Positions 57,579 through 64,000 of a DNA stretch of 64,000 bases are shown here, piece after piece. The notes beneath the pieces were generated by a model, which was given only the letters and a program-made list of their open reading frames with translations, did no database searches and had not been told where the DNA came from. Source of the stretch: DATGEP01 sp035310125 (lineage in GTDB: Bacteria > Chloroflexota > Ktedonobacteria > Ktedonobacterales > JADMIN01); the NCBI GenBank assembly GCA_035310125.1, contig DATGEP010000228.1, positions 22,896 to 86,895 on the forward strand. The letters run 5' to 3'. Position 1 is the first letter of the stretch, and the number at the start of each line of letters is the position of its first letter. Made by a program: the position numbers and the translations under genes.

Positions 57579-59776
57579 GTGAGACGCCACCACCGGAGAG
57601 TCTCGAACATCCCTTGAGCCTGGATGGCCTCCCATCCGCCTCGTATACTGAGCAGGCCGATCCGTACGTGTTACAGGGGTCGGCCAGCACTACCGTGGAG
57701 AAAATCACCCTCAAGCACGGCGACGCGTTTCTCGTCGCCGACGCGCGCGGCGACTTTCCTGAGTCGGAGCAGGAGACGGGCCTCTATTGGCGCGGCACAC
57801 GCTATCTGCGCACCTGCGATATATTCCTGGCCGGACAGCCGCTCGTGGCGCTCTCGCACTCTATCTCCGATGAAGAAGGAACGTGCCAGATTGATCTCAC
57901 CAACTCGTTTCTGCGCATCGGCAAGGAGGTGGTCTATCAGGGGTCCATTCACGTGCGGCGCATGCTCGCGCTGTACTCCAACCGGCTTACCGAGACGATC
58001 ACACTGACGAGCTTCCAGGGTCAACCACTCACCGTCAAGGTCGGCCTCAAGCTCGGCGCTGATTTCCGTGACCTTTTCGAGGTGCGCGGCATGAACCGCC
58101 GGGAGCGCGGCCAGCTTCTTCCGTCGCATGCGACGCGCGAGCGTGTCACGCTCAGCTACCGGGGTCTGGACGACATCACGCGCACCACACATTTCGATTT
58201 TTCACCCGCCGCCAGCCAGTCCGTGATGCAGGGCATCTTCTGGGATCTCGTCCTACCACACGGTGTTCCAGTGACCATAACGCTGACCGGGGAGCTGGCG
58301 ATTTCCGGTGTCAAGTCCCGCGATTTCGAGATGCCTGAGCACGCGCCGCACTCCATATCGAGCACGCGGCTACCGGTTGTGCGCTCGGACAACGTTTTTT
58401 TCAACCGGCTGCTCACACGCGGCATGCACGACCTGGAGATGATGTGTACCGGCACGCCGCAAGGGCTGTATCCCTACGGTGGCATCCCGTGGTACGTCTG
58501 TCCATTTGGCCGTGACGCCTTGATTACCAGCCTGGAGTTCCTGCCGTGGTTCCCTGAAGTGGCACGGGGTACGCTTGGGTTCTTGGCGGCGAACCAGGGG
58601 CGGAAAGTGGACGAGTTTACCGAGGAGGAACCGGGGCGCATCTTGCACGAGTATCGTCATGGCGAGATGGCGAACTGCCGCGAGGTGCCGTTCATCCCCT
58701 ATTACGGGACGATTGACGCCACGCCGCTTTTTCTCATTACGCTGGAGCAGTATGTCCGCTGGACAAATGACATAGCGTTTCTCACCAGCCACTGGCCCAA
58801 TGCCGAAGCAGCGGCACACTGGATGCGCGACTACGGCGACACCGACGGCGATAGTTTCCTGGAGTACGCGAAGATGTCGGAGAAGGGGCTCGTGAATCAG
58901 GGCTGGAAAGATTCATGGGATGCCGTCATGCACGCCGACGGCTCGCTGGCTCCCGCGCCGATCGCGCTGTGTGAAGTGCAAGGGTACGCCTACGCCGCTT
59001 ATCGCGCCATGAGCTACCTAGCGAGCCGTCTGGGAAAGCGTGACGTGGCGGCGGAATGGGAAGGCGCCGCGCTGCGCCTTCAGGAGCGCTTCTTGCGGCA
59101 GTTCTGGTGGGAAGATGAGCATGCCTTCTATCTCGCCCTGGACGGCAACAAACAGCCGTGTAAAGTGGTCAGCTCGAATGCCGGCCAATGCCTGTGGACA
59201 GGGATTGTGCCGCTGGAGTGGGTCGAGACGATGGTCGCGCGCATGCGCAGTGAGGATATGTACACGGAGTGGGGCATTCGCACCCTTTCGTCGAGCGCGG
59301 CGCGGTACAACCCGATGAGCTACCATAATGGCTCGGTCTGGCCGCATGACACGGCCATCGTGGGCGCTGGCTTCGCGCGCTATGGCCACAAGCTGGAGGC
59401 CGGGCATCTGCTCGGTAATCTCTTCGGCGTAAGCCTCTACTACGCTGGGTCGCGGCTGCCCGAATTGTTCTGCGGCTTCTCGCGCGTCGCCGGCTACGGT
59501 CCTACCCGCTACCCGGTCGCCTGTGCGCCGCAATCCTGGGCGGCGGGCGCGCCGTTTCTCCTGTTAAGCTCCGTGCTGGGATTTGAGCCGGAGGCGGAGC
59601 AGCAGCGACTTACCCTACGTGATCCCGCATTACCGGATTGGATGCACTCGCTCGATCTAGGCCGGCTACGCCTTGGGAGACAGGAGCTGAACCTGCGCTT
59701 CGAGCGGTCCGAGCGTGGTACGAGCGTTATCCTGGCGAGCGCTTCCGAGATCGAGGTGCATGTCGTGCCGCACTAG
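57575..59776 (+). CDS. glycogen-debranching-type amylo-alpha-1,6-glucosidase (GDE_N_bis)
   Basis: 733 residues. The N-terminal domain (about 40-240) has KHGDAFLVADARGDFPESEQ and GLYWRGTRYLRTCDIFLAG, the pattern of the GDE_N_bis domain rather than that of the enzyme at 6912. The barrel (about 290-660) contains GIPWYVCPFGRDALITSLEF, NQGWKDSWDAVMHADGSLAP (acidic catalytic region) and SYHNGSVWPHDTAIVGAGFA. The expected action is hydrolysis of alpha-glucans or glucosylated products; exact specificity is open. The ATG overlaps the GT4 stop (ATGA), so the two are co-translated and probably cooperate. Confidence 0.87.
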   Translation: MSETPPPESLEHPLSLDGLPSASYTEQADPYVLQGSASTTVEKITLKHGDAFLVADARGDFPESEQETGLYWRGTRYLRTCDIFLAGQPLVALSHSISDEEGTCQIDLTNSFLRIGKEVVYQGSIHVRRMLALYSNRLTETITLTSFQGQPLTVKVGLKLGADFRDLFEVRGMNRRERGQLLPSHATRERVTLSYRGLDDITRTTHFDFSPAASQSVMQGIFWDLVLPHGVPVTITLTGELAISGVKSRDFEMPEHAPHSISSTRLPVVRSDNVFFNRLLTRGMHDLEMMCTGTPQGLYPYGGIPWYVCPFGRDALITSLEFLPWFPEVARGTLGFLAANQGRKVDEFTEEEPGRILHEYRHGEMANCREVPFIPYYGTIDATPLFLITLEQYVRWTNDIAFLTSHWPNAEAAAHWMRDYGDTDGDSFLEYAKMSEKGLVNQGWKDSWDAVMHADGSLAPAPIALCEVQGYAYAAYRAMSYLASRLGKRDVAAEWEGAALRLQERFLRQFWWEDEHAFYLALDGNKQPCKVVSSNAGQCLWTGIVPLEWVETMVARMRSEDMYTEWGIRTLSSSAARYNPMSYHNGSVWPHDTAIVGAGFARYGHKLEAGHLLGNLFGVSLYYAGSRLPELFCGFSRVAGYGPTRYPVACAPQSWAAGAPFLLLSSVLGFEPEAEQQRLTLRDPALPDWMHSLDLGRLRLGRQELNLRFERSERGTSVILASASEIEVHVVPH

Positions 59777-59822
59777 AACCCGGCACCCCCGAACGTATTT
59801 GGAAGCCATAGCTCCCTCTCGC

Positions 59823-59851
59823 TTGCCCATCAGTGAACGCATGTGTATACT
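59823..59851 (+). promoter_or_regulatory. promoter of the second Ser/Thr kinase
   Basis: TTGCCC (59823-59828), 17-bp spacer, TATACT (59846-59851), about 92 nt before the ATG. Confidence 0.6.
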
Positions 59852-59943
59852 GGCACTGATGTAGCCATTCCATGTGGGATACACAGCGCAGGCGGCACGG
59901 CTGGTGGTGGCAGCCCTGCCCGTGAAGAGGAGAGGTTGGCCAC

Positions 59944-61572
59944 ATGCAGCAGCCGCGTCCGGTACAACCGATGCCGCAGCCACAAGCGCCTATCCCCCCG
60001 CCGCCACAAGCGCCCATCTCCCCGCCGCCGAGCCAGCCGCCAGCGCTGGCGCCGGGAACGCTGCTCGCGGGACGCTATCTCATCCAGGGCTACATTGGCG
60101 GCGGCGGTTTCGGGCACATCTACAAGGCGCAAGATAAAGTCCTGGGGCATCGCCGCGCGATCAAGGAGGCGTTCTATCGGGATGCGCAGACGCAGCGCCA
60201 GTTCCGCCTGGAAGCCGAATTTCTCCTCAACGCGCACCATGCGAACCTGGTGCGTGGCTATGCCGTTTTCGAGCAGGCTGGACGATTCTATCTGGTCATG
60301 GATTACGTTGACGGCCATACGCTCGAAGAGATCAACATCCAGCATATTCGCCGCACGGGCCGCCCGCTCCCCGAAGCGCAGGTGCTCGACTGGATTCTGC
60401 CCATCTGCGAGTCCCTCGAGGGGCTGCACCGGCAGCCAACGCCCATCATCCATCGCGACGTGAAGCCCGCCAACATCAAGCTGACGCGACAGGGCACGCC
60501 GATTCTCATTGACCTCGGCCTGGCGAAGCTCTACAACGCGGGCACGCAGACGCTTGGCGCCGCGCTCGCGTTCACCCCTGGCTACGCGCCCCCGGAGCAG
60601 TATCAGGCATCCGGCGCGACTGACCAGCGCACGGATGTCTACGGCATGGGCGCGACGCTCTATTATTTGCTGACTGGGTATCAGCCGACGGAGGCTCCCG
60701 CGCGCCTTGGGCCGCATGCGCTGCCAGCGCCGCGGGCGCTCAACCCATCCCTCAGTCCCGCCACCGAGGCGGTCATCTTACGAGCGATGACGCTCGATCC
60801 GGCGGGGCGGCAGCAAAGCGCCGGTATTCTGCTGGCCGAGCTGCGCGCGGCGCGAGCTGGGTTGACGGTGGCACCACCGCAATCCGGCGAGCTTGGCACC
60901 AAAGCCGCGAGCGGCAATCGCTTTCCGGTGCTGGCTTGCGTGCGCTGTGGCACGGCGAATCCCGCCGCCGCCCGTTTTTGTATGCGCTGCGGCAGCCCGC
61001 TCTCGTTGGAGACGCCCGCCGAGTCCAGCGGCGATGACATGCCGACGGGTATGTATCTCGTCGCGCCGCGGAGCGGCGATGCGGCGGAGTCGAGCAATGG
61101 CGTATTCGATGAGCAGAGCGGAGATGAGGCGAGCGCGAGCAATCTCGCCGAGCCAGCCGCGACATCCACGCCAATCTCATTTGCGCAGCCCGTCCAGCCG
61201 GGCGCCGCTCCAGGTAGTCCGTTCGCTACAGGACATGCCGGCGCGGAAGCGAACCGTGCGCAACGTGTCGCGGGCGCGATCGGCTGGCTGGCGCAGCCCT
61301 TCGGCGACCGTACGCCCGCGCAGGCGGAGGAGTCGCTGGCGGTCATCGCGGCGGTGCTTGCCGTCGTCTGCGCCTCGCTGAGTCTTGTCGGTCTGCTGCA
61401 CCGGTGGATGCTGGTATTCACGGCACCCGCACTCTTCCTCGCCTGGTGGAGCTTGCAGCATCAGAAGCCAACAACGCCGCCGGAAATCACGAAAATCGCG
61501 GTGGGAACGCTGATCGCGACTGTGGCCTGGGTCGTAATCCGTTTCGTCTTCTGGCTGGTTTTTCACCGCTAA
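59944..61572 (+). CDS. Ser/Thr protein kinase with zinc ribbon and membrane tail
   Basis: 542 residues. A Pro/Gln-rich start (1-38) precedes the kinase domain (about 44-300): GYIGGGGFGHIYKA glycine loop, RRAIKEAFY lysine, IIHRDVKPANIKL catalytic loop with an intact HRD, and LIDLGLAKLY, in which the usual DFG is DLG. APPEQYQASGATDQRTDVYG follows. After a linker there is a zinc ribbon (CVRCGTANPAAARFCMRCG, about 336-354), a Ser/Ala/Pro-rich linker and three membrane helices near 460-540. The order is opposite to the kinase at 17205, which has its ribbon first. GAGAGG eight nucleotides before the ATG sets the start. Confidence 0.88.
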   Translation: MQQPRPVQPMPQPQAPIPPPPQAPISPPPSQPPALAPGTLLAGRYLIQGYIGGGGFGHIYKAQDKVLGHRRAIKEAFYRDAQTQRQFRLEAEFLLNAHHANLVRGYAVFEQAGRFYLVMDYVDGHTLEEINIQHIRRTGRPLPEAQVLDWILPICESLEGLHRQPTPIIHRDVKPANIKLTRQGTPILIDLGLAKLYNAGTQTLGAALAFTPGYAPPEQYQASGATDQRTDVYGMGATLYYLLTGYQPTEAPARLGPHALPAPRALNPSLSPATEAVILRAMTLDPAGRQQSAGILLAELRAARAGLTVAPPQSGELGTKAASGNRFPVLACVRCGTANPAAARFCMRCGSPLSLETPAESSGDDMPTGMYLVAPRSGDAAESSNGVFDEQSGDEASASNLAEPAATSTPISFAQPVQPGAAPGSPFATGHAGAEANRAQRVAGAIGWLAQPFGDRTPAQAEESLAVIAAVLAVVCASLSLVGLLHRWMLVFTAPALFLAWWSLQHQKPTTPPEITKIAVGTLIATVAWVVIRFVFWLVFHR

Positions 61573-61943
61573 CCGTGAGTGGTCGTGGCACTCACGTACA
61601 TCGCTCATCTCCATCCTGATCGCGCATGTTATGATATCTCCCCGCTGCGCAGCGTACCCTGGACGCCAGCGGGGAGATGCGGCGTGCGCAGGCGGCCTCC
61701 ACACTGGCACGCGATATGCTCGCATTGAACGCGACTGGGACGGCGCTTCCACCCAAAGCAAATCTGGTGGAGCCGCTGGCGGACGCGCAAAGCTTCAGCC
61801 CGCTTCGCATCACGCGAGCGCACACCAGGACGTAGCATCGGGTTCGGGGGCCGCTCTGTACCGTAGCTCGCGAGCGCCGCACCAGCCGCACCAATTGAGA
61901 CACGTGGAACCGCCGGATGTCGTGTGTCAGGAGGAAAGAGGCT
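61573..61943. other. 371-nt gene-free stretch before hsp20
   Basis: No supported gene. A TATGAT at 61630-61635 is the only -10-like string. The frame 61680-61830 gives a protein-like stretch (STLARDMLALNATGTALPPK) with no start or ribosome site; it may be a remnant. No CIRCE element (TTAGCACTC-N9-GAGTGCTAA) was found. Confidence 0.45.
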
Positions 61944-62591
61944 ATGGCAATGCAACGTTGGGACCCGTTTGACGACATGCTGTCGTTACGTGACGCAATG
62001 GATCGCCTGCTACAAGACAGCTTCGTACGTCCTGCCGGCTCGCTTTTCACCGCCGGACGCGGCTCGGTGCCGCTTGACCTCTCTGAGAACGAGAAAAACT
62101 ACATCATCAGTGCGACGATGCCGGGCGTCAAACCGGACGATGTGCAGATCAACGTCCAGGGCAACACCTTGACGATTCGCGGCGAAAGCCGGTCCGAGGA
62201 GAACCAGGAGCGGCGGAATTTCATCATGCGCGAGCGCCGCGCCGTCTCCTTTCACCGCTCGGTAACGCTTCCCGGCCCTGTCAACACAGAGCAAGCGGAG
62301 GCGCGCTACGAGAACGGCGTGCTCACGCTCACGCTGCCGAAGGCCGAGGCCGCCAGACAAAAGCAAATCAAAGTGCGCAGCACCCAGGGAGAGCTTGCCG
62401 GCGCGGGCCAGTCACAGGCGACCGATCAGGGAACGGCGAGCGCCACAATGCCGACCGGGCAGCAAACCAGCGGCTCGATACCCATGCCGCCAGCGAGTCA
62501 CGTGTCCGGCGACGCTGAGAGTGATGTCGTCGGTCAAGCGTCCGAGCAGTCGTTCCCAGCCAGCGATTCACCCAGCTACGGCTCGCGGTAA
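61944..62591 (+). CDS. Hsp20 small heat-shock protein with an extended tail
   Basis: 215 residues. The alpha-crystallin domain spans about 38-130: VPLDLSENEKNYIISATMPG, VKPDDVQINVQGNTLTIRGE and ARYENGVLTLTLPKAE are its strands. An IxI-type motif (QIKV) follows. A further 75 residues, rich in Ser/Gln/Gly/Thr, extend beyond the usual end; family members normally stop soon after IxI. ATP-independent holdase in the cytoplasm. AGGAGG nine nucleotides before the ATG at 61944 sets the start. A perfect 10-bp hairpin follows the stop. Confidence 0.92.
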   Translation: MAMQRWDPFDDMLSLRDAMDRLLQDSFVRPAGSLFTAGRGSVPLDLSENEKNYIISATMPGVKPDDVQINVQGNTLTIRGESRSEENQERRNFIMRERRAVSFHRSVTLPGPVNTEQAEARYENGVLTLTLPKAEAARQKQIKVRSTQGELAGAGQSQATDQGTASATMPTGQQTSGSIPMPPASHVSGDAESDVVGQASEQSFPASDSPSYGSR

Positions 62592-62617
62592 TCGTGAGCA
62601 GGACCACGCGGCGAAGT

Positions 62618-62653
62618 GGGACACTCCGGGTAGAAGAATATCTGGAGTGTCCC
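62618..62653. terminator. 10-bp terminator hairpin after hsp20
   Basis: GGGACACTCC (62618-62627) and GGAGTGTCCC (62644-62653) pair perfectly around a 16-nt loop. The plus strand ends in AAAA, so for a T-run it suits the minus strand; it may serve both. Confidence 0.6.
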
Positions 62654-62841
62654 AAAACGGCGCGCTCGAACGAATATGGCGCTTCGTGGTCTGTGGTGAT
62701 ATGCGGGGAATGGGAGGTTTGCCGCTTCCTGGCGGCAAGCCTGGCCATCTGATACCACGTACGATGCAACATCCGTGCCAGCCGCTGGTGACCATTGGCC
62801 GTACACAGCCGGAACAGGCGAACGCATGCGGCTCACTGCGC

Positions 62842-63663
62842 TCAATGCCGCGCCCGCACATCATCGAGAAACGAGACGATAGCCGCCGTGACCGCCTCCG
62901 GCTGTTCCACGCTGCTGCTGTGTCCCGCCGCTGGAATGGCCACCAGACGCGAGCCCGCGATCAGCTCGTGGAGCTGTTGCGAGCGTGGGAGCGGCGTCGC
63001 GACGTCGTCCTGGCCGATGATGATGAGCGTGGGCACTGTGATACTGGAGATGCGATCCACCACCGACGAGCGCTTGTCCACACCAGCTTCCACCCACGGC
63101 ATCACGTCGCGGCGCAAGGTCTTCCAGTGCTCCACCCACCGCGCTACCACGTCCGGCTGATTGGCGATGGTCGCCGGAGCGAAGAAGACGTGCGGCAGCG
63201 CCTGGAGTATCGGCTCGACGGGACCCATCTGCTGATATAGCAGACCCATCTGCTCGTACTGCGCCACCTGCTCAGGCAGCTCCGCGTCTGCCGAGGTATC
63301 CAGCAGAATGAGCGAGCGGAATAGCTCTGGGTGCGCGAAGTAGAGCCGGAACGCCACCATGCCGCCCATCGAGAGGCCGGTCCAGTGGCATGATGTCACT
63401 CCAAGCGAGCGTAGGAGCTGCCACGCATCCTCCGCCAGTCCGTCCATGCCATATGCCGCCTCGTCCCCGCCCGCCTCGCTGCGCCCCTGGCCGCGCCAAT
63501 CGAACGCGATGACGCGGTAGCCGCGCGCCGCCACCGCCGCCGTCTGTGCCGCGAACATCTCCAGGCTCATCAACAGACCATGCGAGAAGACGACCACCTC
63601 CCCGTTCGGATCGCCCGTCTCCTCGTAATACAGCCGCGTGCCGTTCACTTCCGCCAGTGGCAT
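62842..63663 (-). CDS. alpha/beta hydrolase
   Basis: 273 residues. The fold starts VVVFSHGLLMSLEMFAAQTA (oxyanion HG), then VIAFDWRGQGRSEAGG. The nucleophile elbow is WTGLSMGGMVAF (G-x-S-x-G). LIIIGQDDVATPLP supplies the acid (Asp) and PAAGHSSSVEQPE the catalytic His. The sequence is closest in style to 3-oxoadipate enol-lactonase and haloperoxidase-like hydrolases, but the substrate cannot be assigned. The ATG at 63663 is preceded by AAAGAGGGT about six nucleotides upstream. It converges on hsp20. Confidence 0.87.
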   Translation of the reverse strand: MPLAEVNGTRLYYEETGDPNGEVVVFSHGLLMSLEMFAAQTAAVAARGYRVIAFDWRGQGRSEAGGDEAAYGMDGLAEDAWQLLRSLGVTSCHWTGLSMGGMVAFRLYFAHPELFRSLILLDTSADAELPEQVAQYEQMGLLYQQMGPVEPILQALPHVFFAPATIANQPDVVARWVEHWKTLRRDVMPWVEAGVDKRSSVVDRISSITVPTLIIIGQDDVATPLPRSQQLHELIAGSRLVAIPAAGHSSSVEQPEAVTAAIVSFLDDVRARH

Positions 63664-64000
63664 ACAGACACCCTCTTTCGCTCACGTGACGCATGCCGAC
63701 ATTCCGACTCGCAGAGTAGCACATGCGCTGCTCTCTGTGCTATCTCCGTCGCGGGCGGAATTGACCCGCGACCGTTGGCCCTGCCCCTGTGCTACACTGT
63801 GCTACAGCCAAAAGGTGGTCGGTTGATGGGTTCGCTGCCCCTTGGAGCATCGGGGCCACGAACAACTATGGCCGCGCGGCGAGCGAGCATATAGGCAGTG
63901 TCAACGGTCGGAAGATAAGGGTCCGCGTATGCATCAGATTACACTGCCTGCTCGGCGCGCTGCGCTGGCGACACCCGTTTGCCGCTCCGGGACACTACCC
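63664..64000. other. right-edge region; possible gene start at 63929
   Basis: No supported gene. A TTGACC at 63761 has no matching -10 at the right distance. A tandem GTGCTACA occurs at 63788-63804. An ATG at 63929 with AAGG eight nucleotides upstream opens a frame (MHQITLPARRAALATP) that runs off the window; it may be the start of the next gene but cannot be judged. Confidence 0.3.

Noticed and set aside
61573..61943. CIRCE or other heat-shock operator before hsp20
   Set aside because: The inverted repeat TTAGCACTC-N9-GAGTGCTAA is absent.
1..64000. Insertion sequences, integrase, phage genes or att sites
   Set aside because: No transposase, integrase or phage structural motif found. The tRNA-Pro 3' end is not repeated nearby. 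The HTH protein at 28128 resembles small terminases only weakly and stands alone.

Overview
The window is GC-rich, gene-dense bacterial chromosome with no phage, transposon, plasmid or CRISPR signature. Protein flavour suggests a Chloroflexota bacterium, most likely close to the Ktedonobacteria. The clues are Ser/Thr kinases fused to zinc ribbons, a DUF3352 zinc-ribbon protein, an MglA-type GTPase with a roadblock partner, several secreted beta-propeller-like proteins, and GH15 and debranching enzymes. This placement is inference from sequence style; no 16S or ribosomal protein gene is present. Many promoters share a TATACT -10 box, often as an extended TGnTATACT.

Layout. 1-9041: a DUF899 gene end, a broken sialidase-like gene, DedA, an MFS exporter, a secreted propeller-like protein, and a flavoprotein reductase followed 3 nt later by a glycogen-debranching-type glucosidase. 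9171-16383: a lipoprotein, a GT2/GT-C fusion glycosyltransferase with a membrane-anchored partner, a 767-nt gene-free stretch, and an ECF sigma factor overlapping its anti-sigma gene. 16611-25584: a mycoredoxin-like glutaredoxin, a zinc-ribbon Ser/Thr kinase, miaA, an SGNH hydrolase behind a long leader, a TMEM175-type channel, an Eis-like acetyltransferase and glpK. 25990-33270: a coiled-coil membrane protein, a helix-turn-helix protein with an identical-DNA-repeat tail, a GH15 glucoamylase and two zinc-ribbon membrane proteins.

33387-42570 is the best-regulated part. trxB has a dyad operator lying inside a 19-bp promoter spacer. A tRNA-Pro(UGG) has its own promoter. purH lies behind a complete ZTP riboswitch with a terminator. 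The roadblock/MglA pair follows, then a DUF3352 protein, then selD-rnc. The selD gene carries an in-frame TGA exactly at the catalytic position, so it almost certainly encodes selenocysteine, and an automated start call would cut off the catalytic N-terminus.

42787-54617: a YtxH-like protein, an MFS protein, an HExxH protein, YGGT, typA, an ACT-domain fragment next to a short palindromic element, TfoX-N, an ArsR-GNAT pair, a TIR-beta-helix fusion, a PadR-DUF1048-ABC exporter operon and a glycerophosphodiesterase. 54844-64000: a secreted TIG-like protein, a GT4-debranching enzyme pair with overlapping genes, a second zinc-ribbon kinase, Hsp20 and an alpha/beta hydrolase.

Themes that link the genes: alpha-glucan turnover (three glycoside hydrolases, GT4), redox and selenium (TrxB, glutaredoxin, SelD), envelope signalling (two kinases, ECF/anti-sigma, MglA/roadblock) and small regulated efflux units. 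The most unusual items are the Sec-encoding selD, the TIR-beta-helix protein, the five identical 16-nt in-frame repeats at 28208-28613, and a recurring GGGCGC hairpin ending in CTAC.
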